A stretch of 64,000 nt of DNA from Sandaracinus amylolyticus (GCF_000737325.1 NZ_CP011125.1:7006001-7070000), one strand, 5' to 3'; counted from the first letter of the stretch, positions 18,506-33,396 are shown. The notes: generated by a model not told the origin, from the sequence alone. Numbers and translations: made by a program.

Positions 18506-19140
18506 CGCACCCTCCCCGCGACGTGCGCGTCGATGCGCGCCTGCGCCGCCGCGATGCGTCGCTTCGCCGTCGCGAGCGAGCACCCGATCCACGACGCGAT
18601 CTCCTCGAGCGCCTCACCGTGCACGTGACGAAGCATCCACGCGATGCGCTCGTCGGCGGGCACCCGCCGCAGCGCTTCGTCGAGCATCGTCAGCTCCGCG
18701 AGCACCTCGGGGCTCGTCGCGGGCGTCGCCTCGATCGCGAGCGTCGCGTCGTCGACCGAGCCATCGATCCCGAGGAACCGCAATAGCCTCCGCTTGCGCA
18801 GCACCTTGCGCGCCCGGTTCATCGCGATGCGGTAGAGCCACCCGCGGAACGCCTCGGGCTCGCGAAGCCGAGCGAGGTCACGCAGCACGTCGGCGAACGT
18901 GTCCTGCAGCACGTCGTCCGCGTCGGCGACGTTCCCGACGATGTGCGTGACCCTCCCCGCGAGCGGCGTCATGTAGCGCCGGAAGAGCACCTCTTGCGCC
19001 CATCGATCTCCTTCGCGCGCGCGCACGACGAGCACCGCGTCGGAGTGACCACCGTCGAACAGCGCGCGACGTGTCGCGACCGATCCGACGTCGTCGGGGG
19101 CTGCGATCCGTCGCGCGCGAGAGGAGCTCGGCTCGGGCAT
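18502..19140 (-). CDS. ECF-type RNA polymerase sigma factor
   Basis: 212 aa. Region 2 is clear: FRRYMTPLAGRVTHIVGN, DADDVLQDTFADVL and EAFRGWLYRIAMNRARK, the last matching the promoter -10 recognition helix. Region 4 has VPADERIAWMLRHVHG, then LEEIASWIGCSLATAKRRI, the HTH that reads the -35. ATG 19140 is the first Met after an unconserved stretch; an upstream GTG is possible. It heads the FecR and exported-protein operon. The lipoprotein gene upstream ends 38 bp away and may share its transcript. It presumably directs its own operon in response to an envelope signal relayed by FecR. Confidence 0.9.
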   Translation of the reverse strand: MPEPSSSRARRIAAPDDVGSVATRRALFDGGHSDAVLVVRAREGDRWAQEVLFRRYMTPLAGRVTHIVGNVADADDVLQDTFADVLRDLARLREPEAFRGWLYRIAMNRARKVLRKRRLLRFLGIDGSVDDATLAIEATPATSPEVLAELTMLDEALRRVPADERIAWMLRHVHGEALEEIASWIGCSLATAKRRIAAAQARIDAHVAGRVR

Positions 19141-19178
19141 GGGCTCGACCAGTTGGGCTTCGGAGTCGGAGGAACGGC

Positions 19179-20765
19179 TCACTGGACGAGCGAAAAACGT
19201 TGGACGTACACGCGCAGGCGAGACGAGCTCGCGTCCCCGATGGCACCGGACCCGAAGTCGAGGCTCCCGACGGCGGTGCCGGTCACGAACCATTCGTGGC
19301 CGTCGGGGCTCGTCGCCGTCGAAGAAGCGTTCGTCGAGCCCGGGCCGCCGGTGCTCGCGCGGCTGCACTGGTGGGCGCCCGTCTCGCCGAACGTCGCCGC
19401 GAAGAGCTGTCCCTGGCCCGCCAAGGGTGCGACGCCGCCGCTCAGGTCCAGCGCCGGTCCGGTGAAGCGCCCGGCGACGTGCATCTGGCTCGCGCGATCG
19501 ACCTCGATGCCGGCGAGCGAATCGACGCCTTCGTTGGCGAAGATCTCGCTCCACTGCGTCTCGCCGGTCGCGGCGTCGAGGCTCGCGATCACGAGGTCCC
19601 AGTCGGATCCGCTCGTGAAGCCGATCAGCGGCCCGTTCCCGAGATCCGCCGCGCCGAGCACGCGTCCCGCGATGATGAGCGTGCCGTCCCGCTCGCGGAC
19701 CTCGGTCACGTGCACGTGCGACGGGTGCGGGTGCACCGGGTGAGGCAGCGTCCGGTACCCGCGCGCCCATCGCACGGCGAGATCGGGTGACAGCCGCGCG
19801 ACCAGCCCTGCCGGCATGGAGCCCGTCGATGCCGCGGGCCGGACGATCGACTCGGTGCCGAAGGTGTCCGCGGCCGACGCGCCGGCGACGAGCACGTCGC
19901 CACCGGTCGCGATGGTCACGCGCGAGATCGTCGCGCCCGAGAAGCCCACCGCACGTCGACACGTGGGCGACCGCGCGCCGGTCACGGGATCGGTCATGAG
20001 CGCGGCGACGTCGAGACGCGCGATCTGCACGTCGCCCGTCGTCGCGCCGCAGCCGGGATACTGGCCTCCCGCCGCGAGGATCTCGCTCGCGCCCGCCGCG
20101 GCGAGCTTGCCGTCGTAGACCTGCGCGAACACTGGCGCGCCGTCCGAGACGCGCAGCGCCGCCACGAACCCGGTGCTCATCGGCCACGAGGACGTGACGA
20201 GCGGCGGGAGATCTCCCGACGTGCCCGGCACGTGCAGATCGAGCTCGCGGTCGAACGTGCCGGAGACGATCACCAGATCGCCCACCACGAGCGCCGCGGA
20301 GACGGTGTGGTCGCCGTCGAGCGCGTCGCCGAACACACGCGCCCAACGGACCGCACCGCTCGCCGTGAGCGACACGAGGAATCCGTCGCGCCGATTGGCG
20401 CCCGTCGCGTCGAGCGTGGTCGCCGTGCGCACCGTCAGCCGGTCGCTGAACGCACCGCCGACGTAGAGGTTTCCGGCAGTGTCTGCCGCCACCGTGAGCC
20501 CGTCGGCGCCGGACTCCGCCGTCGCGACCTCGAGGATCGTCGCCGGCGTCGCGCAGTCGCGCGGATCGAACGTCCCGCCGGCATCGTTCTGCGACGTGCC
20601 CGAGTCACTCGAGATCATCCCGGAGTCGGCGCGCCCCGAGTCCGAGGATCCCGCGTCGTAGCCGTCGTTCGACGCGTCGATCGGGTCGAGCGGCGTCCTG
20701 CTGATCGCGCACCCCACGAGCGCCAGCGAGACCAAGAAGCAAGAAGACCAAGCTCTTTCGTTCAT
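19179..20765 (-). CDS. Lipoprotein with beta-propeller-like repeats
   Basis: 528 aa. Lipoprotein signal ending LALVGC, then a Ser/Asp/Gly-rich linker of about 50 residues (DASNDGYDAGSSDSG). The rest is made of recurring units of the type G-N-L-Y-V-G-G-A-F and G-x-V-R-W-A-R, as in SBBP/quinoprotein-like beta-propellers found in many myxobacterial surface lipoproteins. Cys residues late in the chain (CGATTG, CRRAVG) may pair. No catalytic motif is visible; ligand binding or a structural role is likely. It lies 38 bp upstream of the sigma gene and 46 bp downstream of a phosphoesterase gene, all on the same strand. Confidence 0.78.
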   Translation of the reverse strand: MNERAWSSCFLVSLALVGCAISRTPLDPIDASNDGYDAGSSDSGRADSGMISSDSGTSQNDAGGTFDPRDCATPATILEVATAESGADGLTVAADTAGNLYVGGAFSDRLTVRTATTLDATGANRRDGFLVSLTASGAVRWARVFGDALDGDHTVSAALVVGDLVIVSGTFDRELDLHVPGTSGDLPPLVTSSWPMSTGFVAALRVSDGAPVFAQVYDGKLAAAGASEILAAGGQYPGCGATTGDVQIARLDVAALMTDPVTGARSPTCRRAVGFSGATISRVTIATGGDVLVAGASAADTFGTESIVRPAASTGSMPAGLVARLSPDLAVRWARGYRTLPHPVHPHPSHVHVTEVRERDGTLIIAGRVLGAADLGNGPLIGFTSGSDWDLVIASLDAATGETQWSEIFANEGVDSLAGIEVDRASQMHVAGRFTGPALDLSGGVAPLAGQGQLFAATFGETGAHQCSRASTGGPGSTNASSTATSPDGHEWFVTGTAVGSLDFGSGAIGDASSSRLRVYVQRFSLVQ

Positions 20766-20811
20766 GCCGCCACAGGTCCGCCGGCCCGCACGAACGGCTC
20801 ACGAATTCGCC

Positions 20812-21621
20812 TCAGAGGATGCGCCTCAGGTACGTGCCCGCGCCGAGCTTCGCGTCCCAGTCGCGCGGATACCCGAGGCTCACCTCCTCGAAGCGCACTC
20901 CGTCGCGGTGATCGGTCGCCCGCACGTGCAGGTGCCCGCTCACCACCACCTCCGCGCGATACCGCACGTGCCAGTCCTCGGTGACGCGCGTCCCGCACCA
21001 CGGAACGTAGCGCGGCACCCGCGGGATGCGCACGAGGTCGCGCCGCAGCGGCCAGTGGTTCACGAGCACGAGCCTATGCGTGCGCGACGCCTCTTCGAGC
21101 CGCGGCACGGTGCGCGCGATGCGCGCGCGGCACCACCCGTCGATCGACGGATGCGGATCCGGATGCAGCAGCGCCTCGTCGGCCGCGACGATCCCGTCCT
21201 CCGCCGCCCACGCGCGCGCCGCGTCCGCGCCCACGATCCCATCCGGCGCGAACGAGTAGTCGTAGAGCACGAAGAGCGGCGCGATGCGCAGCGATCGATC
21301 GCCCGGCCACTCGACGTACTCGTCCTCCGGCGTGAGCACGCCGCGCGCGCGACACGCCGCGACCATCGCGTCGTAGCGCGCCTCGCCGCGCTCGCGCTCC
21401 CCGCTGCGCGGCACCGTCCAGAGCTCGTGGTTGCCCGGCACCCAGACGACCTGCGCGAACTTCGGGCGCAGCACGTCGAGCGCGTGCTCGACGCTCGCGA
21501 TCGACTCGCTCACGTCGCCCGCGAGCACGAGCCAGTCGTCGGGGTGCGGCGGAAGCGCGACGAGCGCATCGCGGTTGGCTCGATGCTCCACGTGCACGTC
21601 CCCGATGGCCAGCAGTCTCAA
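20812..21621 (-). CDS. Calcineurin-like metallophosphoesterase
   Basis: 269 aa, no signal peptide, so cytosolic. Motifs appear in order: GDVHVEH (residues 7-13), LAGDVSES, VPGNHELW, VNHWPLR near 188 and SGHLHVR near 225. Together they give the dinuclear metal site of the family. The start is TTG 21621 (LRLLAIGDVH), because the first motif begins only six residues later and no in-frame ATG lies closer. The substrate cannot be told; relatives include Icc-like and UDP-diacylglucosamine-type hydrolases. The 92-bp gap upstream separates it from a divergent Zn-peptidase gene. Confidence 0.85.
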   Translation of the reverse strand: MRLLAIGDVHVEHRANRDALVALPPHPDDWLVLAGDVSESIASVEHALDVLRPKFAQVVWVPGNHELWTVPRSGERERGEARYDAMVAACRARGVLTPEDEYVEWPGDRSLRIAPLFVLYDYSFAPDGIVGADAARAWAAEDGIVAADEALLHPDPHPSIDGWCRARIARTVPRLEEASRTHRLVLVNHWPLRRDLVRIPRVPRYVPWCGTRVTEDWHVRYRAEVVVSGHLHVRATDHRDGVRFEEVSLGYPRDWDAKLGAGTYLRRIL

Positions 21622-21713
21622 GCGCCACTCTCCGTCCGCGCAGGGGCGTGCTTCTTGCTCGACGAATTCGCGGTGGTTACTCGTGCCTCAGCTTCCACCG
21701 GAGGCCACCCGAG

Positions 21714-22406
21714 ATGATCCTCGACCCGCTCTACTTCGTCCTGCTCGCCCCCGCCATGCTGCTCTCCGCATGGGCCGCGTTCGCCACGCGCTCGCGCTTC
21801 CAGCGCTGGTCGCAGGTGCCGAACCGGCGCCACGTGAGCGGCGCACAGGCGGCGCGTTACATCCTCGATCGCAACGGGCTGACCGACGTCCAGATCCAGC
21901 CTGCGCGCGGCATGCTCAGCGATCACTACGACCCGATCCACCGGGTCGTCCGGCTGTCGGAGGACGTCTACTACGGCAGCTCGATCTCGTCGCTCGCGGT
22001 CGCGGCGCACGAGGTCGGCCACGCCATCCAGCACCAGCAGCGCTACCTCCCCATGCAGCTGCGCAACCTCGCGGTGCCGGTCGCCAGCCTCGGCTCCAAC
22101 CTCGGCTGGTTCCTGATCATGATCGGCTTCCTGCTCTCGTTCGCGCAGATGATCTGGGCGGGCGTGATCCTCTTCACCGCGACCGTCGCGTTCCAGGTCG
22201 TGACGCTGCCCGTCGAGCTCGACGCGTCGCGCCGCGCGAAGCTGGAGCTCGATCGACTCGCGATCGTCTCGCCCAGCGAAAAGCCCGGCGTCTCGAAGGT
22301 GCTCACCGCCGCCGCGATGACCTACGTCGGCGCCGCGATCACCGGGATCCTGACGCTGCTCTACTTCCTGCTGCGCCTCGGGGCGTTCTCGCCGCGCGAG
22401 GAGTGA
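21714..22406 (+). CDS. YugP-type neutral zinc metallopeptidase (membrane)
   Basis: 230 aa. ATG 21714 has a perfect GGAGG at 21700-21704. An N-terminal membrane helix leads to a domain with the family stretch DHYDPIHRVVRLSEDVYY. Then comes the zincin motif HEVGHAIQH, with H99, E100 and H103 as metal ligands/base, followed by two or three membrane helices. PF04298 members are of this length. The physiological substrate is unknown. The gene stands alone and its transcript probably ends at the strong hairpin 22418-22448 shared with the convergent DUF420 gene. Confidence 0.88.
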   Translation: MILDPLYFVLLAPAMLLSAWAAFATRSRFQRWSQVPNRRHVSGAQAARYILDRNGLTDVQIQPARGMLSDHYDPIHRVVRLSEDVYYGSSISSLAVAAHEVGHAIQHQQRYLPMQLRNLAVPVASLGSNLGWFLIMIGFLLSFAQMIWAGVILFTATVAFQVVTLPVELDASRRAKLELDRLAIVSPSEKPGVSKVLTAAAMTYVGAAITGILTLLYFLLRLGAFSPREE

Positions 22407-22417
22407 CGCGTGCCGCA

Positions 22418-22448
22418 GCGATCGCGTGGCATCGCGCCACGCGATCGC
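22418..22448. terminator. Bidirectional hairpin between convergent genes
   Basis: A perfect 13-bp stem, GCGATCGCGTGGC (22418-22430) with GCCACGCGATCGC (22436-22448), and a 5-nt loop. It exactly fills the 43-bp gap between the Zn-peptidase stop (22406) and the DUF420 stop (22450), so it probably ends transcription from both sides. No T-tract is present. Confidence 0.7.
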
Positions 22449-22449
22449 A

Positions 22450-23001
22450 TCAGCCGATCGCGAGCCGCAGCATCAGGAACACCGCGACGCCGGTCACCGA
22501 CACGTAGAGCCAGATCGGCAGCGTCCAGCGCGCGAGCTTGCGATGCGTCGCGAAGCGGTTGCGCAGCGCGAACCAGAACGTCCCGAGGATCATCGGGAAC
22601 ACCACGATCGACAGCACCACGTGCGACGCGAGCACCACGAGGTAGAGCCCGCGCAGCGGTGCGCCCTCGGGATACCGCGTGTCGCCGTGCACCCAGTGGT
22701 AGACGAGATAGCCGACGAGGAAGAGCGCCGACGCGCCGAACGCCGAGAGCATCAGCGCGCGGTGGAGGTCGCGCTTGCCGCGCTGGATCGCGATCCATCC
22801 CGCGGCGAGACAGCTCGCGGCGATGCCGTTCATCGTCGCGTTCACGGCGGGCATGAACGCGAGCGCGCCCGTGTCGCCCGTGGGCTCGCGCAGCACGAGG
22901 ATCCACCCGAGCAGCGCGACCGCCGCCAGCGAGATCGCGGCGTTGGCCAGGTAGAACGCGCGGTCCGAGCCCTCGCGCGAGGAAGAAGCGGCGCTCGACA
23001 T
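22450..23001 (-). CDS. DUF420 family membrane protein
   Basis: 183 aa with four or five membrane helices. Conserved His residues of the family are visible: DLHRALM, VYHWVHGD, ASHVVLS and FATHRKLARWTLPIWLYVS. This resembles CtaM/YozB-type proteins, which assist cytochrome oxidase maturation in some bacteria. ATG 23001 is used; an in-frame ATG at 23022 would add seven residues. No oxidase gene is nearby, so the link to heme-copper oxidase is by family only. The kinase gene on the same strand ends 50 bp upstream. Confidence 0.82.
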   Translation of the reverse strand: MSSAASSSREGSDRAFYLANAAISLAAVALLGWILVLREPTGDTGALAFMPAVNATMNGIAASCLAAGWIAIQRGKRDLHRALMLSAFGASALFLVGYLVYHWVHGDTRYPEGAPLRGLYLVVLASHVVLSIVVFPMILGTFWFALRNRFATHRKLARWTLPIWLYVSVTGVAVFLMLRLAIG

Positions 23002-23050
23002 CGCGCGCAGGACTAGTGCCATCGCGCGTGATGGTCCAGCCGCGGCGCGA

Positions 23051-23926
23051 TCACCGCACGAGCGCGCGCAGCGCGTCGCGCATCGCGTGCGCGGTCTGCC
23101 ATCGCGCGTCGCGGTCCTTCGCGAGCGCGCGCGCGAAGAACGCATCGACGCTCGCGCCGAGCGCGGGCACCAGCGCGCTCGGCGACGAAGGGTCGCTCCG
23201 CACGATGGTCGCGACCATGCGCGCGCCGCGCAGCCCGAACGGCGCGCGCCCGGTCAGCGCGCGGTACGCGACCACCGCGAGCGCCCAGAGATCCGCGCGC
23301 GCATCGGGATCCATGCCCGGCGTGAGCTGCTCCGGCGCGAGGTACGCGAGCGTGCCCACCAGCGCCTGCGGCGCGGTCAGGCGCGGACCGGTGTCGCGCA
23401 GGTCGCGCCCCACCCCGAAGTCGAGCAGCTTCGCGCGCTCGTCGCCCGACGCATCGCGCACCACGACGAGGTTCGCGGGCTTCAGATCACGATGCAGGAT
23501 CTGCGCGTCGTGCGCGGCCCCGAGCCCCGCGAGCACGTCGTCGAGGAGCCGCACCGTGCGCTCGAGCCCGAGCGGCGCCTCGCGCTGCAGCAGCGCCTCG
23601 AGCGTCTCGCCCTCCAGCAGCTCGAGCGCGATCCAGATCTGCCCCGTCTCGATCCACCCGGTCGCGAAGAGACGCACGATCGAAGGATGATCGAGCCGCG
23701 CGACGATCTCCGCCTCCCGCTCGAGCCGCGTCGCGGAGATCGTCCCCCGCGCGAGCGACGCGCGCAGCACCTTCAGCGCGACCGCGCCGCCGCCCTCGAG
23801 CGCACGCGCGCGGTAGACGATCGACGTCGTGCCGTGGCCGATCACCGACTCGACGACGTACCTCTCGCCGACGAGGCTGCCGGGCACGAGCTCGGCGTTG
23901 GGATCGTGGAGCGCACGCGACGTCAC
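23051..23926 (-). CDS. Soluble Hanks-type Ser/Thr protein kinase
   Basis: 291 aa from GTG 23926; a TTG at 23941 would add five residues, and neither has a good ribosome binding site. A single kinase domain fills the protein: glycine loop IGHGTTSIVYRA, VALKVL lysine, catalytic HRDLKPANL, LDFGVG, YLAPEQL and DLWALAVVAYRALTG. There is no membrane helix or sensor domain, so it is a cytosolic kinase that depends on partners for input. The gene for signal peptidase I diverges from it across a 95-bp gap. Confidence 0.9.
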   Translation of the reverse strand: MTSRALHDPNAELVPGSLVGERYVVESVIGHGTTSIVYRARALEGGGAVALKVLRASLARGTISATRLEREAEIVARLDHPSIVRLFATGWIETGQIWIALELLEGETLEALLQREAPLGLERTVRLLDDVLAGLGAAHDAQILHRDLKPANLVVVRDASGDERAKLLDFGVGRDLRDTGPRLTAPQALVGTLAYLAPEQLTPGMDPDARADLWALAVVAYRALTGRAPFGLRGARMVATIVRSDPSSPSALVPALGASVDAFFARALAKDRDARWQTAHAMRDALRALVR

Positions 23927-24021
23927 GAGACCATCATGCAAGGCTCGAGGAATGACGCCAGCGGCGCGACGGTTCGCCGCGGCCGGGGTCGACTCCGCAC
24001 GGGGTGGGAGGAAGCAGCACG

Positions 24022-24645
24022 ATGGCGCACGAGCGCAACGAAGGGTGGCGCGGTCATGCGAAGACGATCCTCCTCGCGATCGTGCTCGCGTTCGGTGTCC
24101 GCATCGGGATCGCGCAGGCGTACGAGGTGGACGGCCCTTCGATGGAGCCGACGATGTTCCAGTCCGAGCGGCTCTTCGTCGCGCGCTGTGCGTACGGGCT
24201 CTCGCTGCCCTTCGTCGACGAGGCGCTGGTGCGCTGGGGCACGCCGCAGGCCGGCGACGTCGTGATCGTGCAGAGCCCGCGCGACGGGCTCGATCTCGTG
24301 AAGCGCGTGATCGGTGTCGCGGGTGACGTGATCGAGATCCGCGACGGGGTCATCCACCGCAACGGCGTCGCCATCACGCAGCGCGAGGTCGGGGAGTGCG
24401 ACCCGGCGCGCCAGCTCGATCCCGATCCCGGCTGCCGCGTCTACGAGGAGACGCTCGACACCGCGGAGCCGCGACACTGGCACATCAGCCGATCGGCGTT
24501 CGACCTCGAGGATCTCCCGGCGGTCGACGTCCCCGAGGGCCACCTGTTCGTCGTCGGCGACCATCGCGACCGCAGCAACGACAGCCGCTTCTTCGGCCCG
24601 GTGCCGGCCTCGCGCCTCCGCGGCCGCGTGCTCTTCGTCGACTGA
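24022..24645 (+). CDS. lepB: Signal peptidase I
   Basis: 207 aa. ATG 24022 with GGGAGGAAG at 24006-24014. One N-terminal membrane helix is followed by the S26 catalytic boxes: box B GPSMEPT with Ser40, box C/D DLVKRVIGVAGD with Lys94, and box E GDHRDRSNDSRFFGPV near the end. It cleaves signal peptides of Sec- and Tat-exported proteins at the outer face of the inner membrane. It has one anchor, where the E. coli enzyme has two. There are no obvious operon partners; an AraC regulator gene follows after 62 bp. A short disulfide-capable insertion (EVGECDP, DPGCRVYEE) precedes box E. Confidence 0.92.
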   Translation: MAHERNEGWRGHAKTILLAIVLAFGVRIGIAQAYEVDGPSMEPTMFQSERLFVARCAYGLSLPFVDEALVRWGTPQAGDVVIVQSPRDGLDLVKRVIGVAGDVIEIRDGVIHRNGVAITQREVGECDPARQLDPDPGCRVYEETLDTAEPRHWHISRSAFDLEDLPAVDVPEGHLFVVGDHRDRSNDSRFFGPVPASRLRGRVLFVD

Positions 24646-24707
24646 GCCGGGCGCGCGCGGATGGCGCGATTTGTGGTCGCGGCGGCGTCTTCGGTACGCT
24701 GCGGCCC

Positions 24708-25712
24708 GTGAACCGTGCGGACGCAAGCATCGACGGAGGCGCGATCCGCGTCTCGTCCTTCGTCCTCACCTGGCCGCGCCTCCTCGGGCTGTCCCTCGAG
24801 GAGGTCGCGCGCGCCTCGGACATCCCACTCGCGCAGCTCGAGAGCGGCGCCGAGCTCTCGTACGAAGAGACGCTCGCGCTCTGGCGCGCGCTCGAGGCGC
24901 TCACCGACGATCCCGTCGTCGGCCTCCACGCCGGCGCGCGCTTCACGCTCGATCAGATGGGCGTCGTCGGTCCCGCGCTCGCGCACTGCACGCACCTCGA
25001 CGCCGCGATCGACGCGCTCGTGCGCATCATGAAGATCTTCGTGCGCAACGCGCACATCGCGCGCGTGGACACCGACGACGGTGCCGGCATCGAGTACCGC
25101 ATGCCCACGCTGCGCACGCGACAGGGCGCGGACACGATCTTCGCCGCGACGACCGCGCTCGTGCGCCACTGCACCGCGACGCACGTCGTCCCGATCGCGC
25201 TCGAGCACCAGATGCCCCGCTGCGGCGAAGCGGAGTACGAGCGCTTCTTCGGCGTGCGACCGCGCTGGGATCGCCCGACGAGCTACCTGCTCTTCGCGCG
25301 CGCCGATCTCGCCCTGCCCTTCCGCGGCGCCGCGCCCGAGCTCGCCGCGCTGCTCTCCGAGCACGCGCCGCGGCTCCTCACGAAGAGCGAGAGCGTCTCG
25401 TTCGATCAGGAGCTCGAGCGCGCGTTCTGGGCCGCGCACGCGCGCGGCGAGGCGAGCCTCGAGACCACCGCCGCAGCGCTGGGCGTCGGCGCGCGCACGC
25501 TGCAGCGTCGCTTGACCTCGATGGGCTCGAGCTTCGCGCAGCGGCGCAGCGAGATCCTCCATCGCCGTGCGGTCCAGCTCCTGCGCGACGAGCAGATCCC
25601 GATCGACGTGATCGCCGAGCGCCTCGGCTACAGCTCGCGCACCGCGTTCGAGCGCGCGTTCACGAGGTGGTGCGGGAAGACGCCGCACGCGGTGCGCCTC
25701 GAGTCGCGCTGA
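24708..25712 (+). CDS. AraC-family transcriptional regulator
   Basis: 334 aa from GTG 24708 (VNRADAS). The N-terminal 190 residues match the arabinose-binding-like sensor domain of OruR/ArgR-type AraC proteins (LTWPRLLGLSLEEVARASDIP, DQMGVVGPALAHC). The C-terminal 100 residues hold the two HTHs: ETTAAALGVGARTLQRRL and IDVIAERLGYSSRTAFERAFTRW. The inducer and targets are not evident. The downstream membrane protein gene (84 bp on) is the nearest candidate target. Upstream is signal peptidase I, which is unlikely to be under its control. Confidence 0.88.
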   Translation: MNRADASIDGGAIRVSSFVLTWPRLLGLSLEEVARASDIPLAQLESGAELSYEETLALWRALEALTDDPVVGLHAGARFTLDQMGVVGPALAHCTHLDAAIDALVRIMKIFVRNAHIARVDTDDGAGIEYRMPTLRTRQGADTIFAATTALVRHCTATHVVPIALEHQMPRCGEAEYERFFGVRPRWDRPTSYLLFARADLALPFRGAAPELAALLSEHAPRLLTKSESVSFDQELERAFWAAHARGEASLETTAAALGVGARTLQRRLTSMGSSFAQRRSEILHRRAVQLLRDEQIPIDVIAERLGYSSRTAFERAFTRWCGKTPHAVRLESR

Positions 25713-25796
25713 GCGCGCTGACACCGAACGCGCCGCGCGTCCCTCCGTCCGTTCCATGCGCGGGCCCGTGTTGCGCGCCGCGATCAGCCTCGGCGC

Positions 25797-26423
25797 ATGA
25801 GGCTCCATCGGACCCCCGCGCACTGGCGCCCGCAGGGCGCGCCGCTTCGCTTCGTCTCGTTCGGCGATCAAGGCCGCCCGTGGTGGTCGATCGCGATCGC
25901 CATCGGCGCGCTCGCGCTCGCGGTGGTCCTCGGCGTCGATGTCGTCGAGGGGCTGATGCGCCCCTCCGTCCGCGTCCCGATGTTCGCGATCCTTTTGCCG
26001 CTCGCGTCGCTCGCGGTCGCGATCGGATGCGCGTACGCCGCCGCCGATCGTCTGCTGCGCGGGCCCGATGGCGCGGTCGAGCTCGACGTCGCGCGCCGCG
26101 CGATGCTCATCCTGCGCACCGCGGGCATCGAGGGCGCGCGCCCCGCCGATCCCGACGCGCCCGGCTATCGCGCGCCGACCGCGCTCGAGCTCGCGTTCGA
26201 CGGCATCGAGTCGATCGCCGTCGCGCGCCAGCAGGTGATCACGCAGTACGTCTGGAAGCACAGCGGCGAGAAGGCCTATCGCGAGTCGACGACCGTGCTC
26301 CGCGTGCTCGCGCTCCCGATGGGCGTCGTCCTGCTCCGCGACGAGATCCCCCACGCGGTCGCGCGCGATCGCGCGTCACGCATCGCCGCCGCGATCGGTG
26401 TCCCGGTACGCGACCTCGGGTGA
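25797..26423 (+). CDS. Membrane protein of unknown function
   Basis: 208 aa. Two membrane helices (SIAIAIGALALAVVLGVDVV and VPMFAILLPLASLAVAIGCAYA) sit in the first 85 residues. A cytosolic beta-rich domain follows with a charged loop (YVWKHSGEKAYRESTT) and ends VARDRASRIAAAIGVPV. That layout resembles PH-like/YcxB-type domains, but I cannot place it in a family. The ATG at 25797 begins a basic N-terminus. A hairpin 13 bp after the stop suggests its transcript ends there. Confidence 0.65.
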   Translation: MRLHRTPAHWRPQGAPLRFVSFGDQGRPWWSIAIAIGALALAVVLGVDVVEGLMRPSVRVPMFAILLPLASLAVAIGCAYAAADRLLRGPDGAVELDVARRAMLILRTAGIEGARPADPDAPGYRAPTALELAFDGIESIAVARQQVITQYVWKHSGEKAYRESTTVLRVLALPMGVVLLRDEIPHAVARDRASRIAAAIGVPVRDLG

Positions 26424-26435
26424 CATTCCAGCATT

Positions 26436-26456
26436 CCGCGCGGGACAATCGCGCGG
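26436..26456 (+). terminator. Hairpin after the membrane protein gene
   Basis: A 7-bp GC stem, CCGCGCG (26436-26442) with CGCGCGG (26450-26456), and a 7-nt loop, 13 bp after the stop at 26423. There is no T-tract. It separates this gene from the Lrp-type regulator. Confidence 0.5.
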
Positions 26457-26524
26457 CCGCTCGCGATCGCGTTTGGCACGTCCCCGAAAGGGATCGCGTG
26501 ACGAGCGTCACACAGCCGAAGAAT

Positions 26525-26661
26525 GTTTGGCGCGTCGCGTCGAGATCACGAATCCAGCCAAACGCCATTCGGCAGTTTTGGTCGGTGCCGGAATGGCTGT
26601 ACGAAAAAGCCGATGGCGGCCGAAATACGTTGTTGACACGCCGCGTCAGGGCACGTACACC
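26525..26661 (+). promoter_or_regulatory. Promoter and inverted repeats upstream of the Lrp/AsnC gene
   Basis: This gap is visibly richer in A/T than its surroundings. A perfect -35 TTGACA (26633-26638) is 17 bp from a -10-like TACACC (26656-26661), which puts the start of transcription within a few bases of ATG 26671, i.e. an almost leaderless mRNA. Upstream are two dyads: GTTTGGC/GCCAAAC (26525-26531 and 26557-26563), and CCATTCGGCA/TGCCGGAATGG (26565-26574 and 26586-26596, one extra base). These are plausible operator sites, most simply for autoregulation by the Lrp-type product. Confidence 0.6.
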
Positions 26662-26670
26662 GTTGCCTCG

Positions 26671-27213
26671 ATGTCACGCTCCGCGGCGCCCCTGCTCGAC
26701 GCGATCGACCGAGCGCTCCTCGATGCGCTCCAGGACGACTGCAAGCAGCCCCTCGCGAAGCTCGGCGAGCGCGTCGGCTTGTCCGCGCCCTCCGTGCTCG
26801 AGCGCGTGCGCAAGCTCGAGCAATCGGGGCTGATCACCGGCTACCACGCGGTGATCGATCCGCGCGTCGCGGGCTTCGACGTCGGCGCGTTCATCGGCAT
26901 CGGCATCGACCATCCGCGCTCGATCCCCGGGTTCGAGGAAGCGGTGCTGGCGATCCCCGAGGTGCTCGAGTGCCATCACGTCACCGGGCGCCACACCTTG
27001 ATGATCAAGGTCCGCACGCAGAACACCGAGTCGCTGCACCGGCTGATCAGCCTGCTGCGCGAGCTCCCCGGTGTGGCGCGGACCGAGACGATGGTCGTGC
27101 TGGAGACGCAGCTCGAGCGCCAGCGCCTCGTGCTGCCGGCGGTGTCCGAGGAGGACACGCCAACGCCGCGTCGTCGCGCGCGCCACACGCGCAGTGAAGT
27201 GCCCGAGGCCTGA
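26671..27213 (+). CDS. Lrp/AsnC-family transcriptional regulator
   Basis: 180 aa. N-terminal HTH (DRALLDALQDDCKQPLAKLGERVGLSAPSVLERVRKLE split over residues 12-50), then the RAM/effector domain with GAFIGIGID, VLECHHVTGRHTLMIKVRT and LPGVARTETMVVLET. A basic, poorly conserved tail of about 30 residues follows. Lrp-type proteins sense amino acids and control nitrogen metabolism. gltBD lies 111 bp downstream on the same strand, and Lrp is a known activator of gltBD in enteric bacteria, so this is the likely local target. A weak hairpin (GCCTGA/TCAGGC, 27208-27224) overlaps the stop codon. ATG 26671 was chosen from the promoter position and domain start. Confidence 0.88.
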   Translation: MSRSAAPLLDAIDRALLDALQDDCKQPLAKLGERVGLSAPSVLERVRKLEQSGLITGYHAVIDPRVAGFDVGAFIGIGIDHPRSIPGFEEAVLAIPEVLECHHVTGRHTLMIKVRTQNTESLHRLISLLRELPGVARTETMVVLETQLERQRLVLPAVSEEDTPTPRRRARHTRSEVPEA

Positions 27214-27324
27214 CTCGCTCAGGCGTCGCGCGCCGTTCCGTTCCGATCGCTTGGTGATGAGTCGCTCGCGCGCACCGGTCGCTTGCCGGGCGCGACGAGA
27301 CCGTTCGCAGGGGAGAGGGTCGCC

Positions 27325-31908
<4,584 letters not shown>

Positions 31909-31929
31909 GCCCGAGGAGGACTGACGACC

Positions 31930-33381
<1,452 letters not shown>

Positions 33382-33396
33382 GCGCGCGCGCGCGCG

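Noticed and set aside
17414-19140. Iron dicitrate (Fec) system
   Set aside because: A sigma factor and a FecR domain are present, but no TonB-dependent receptor, periplasmic binding protein or ABC transporter genes.
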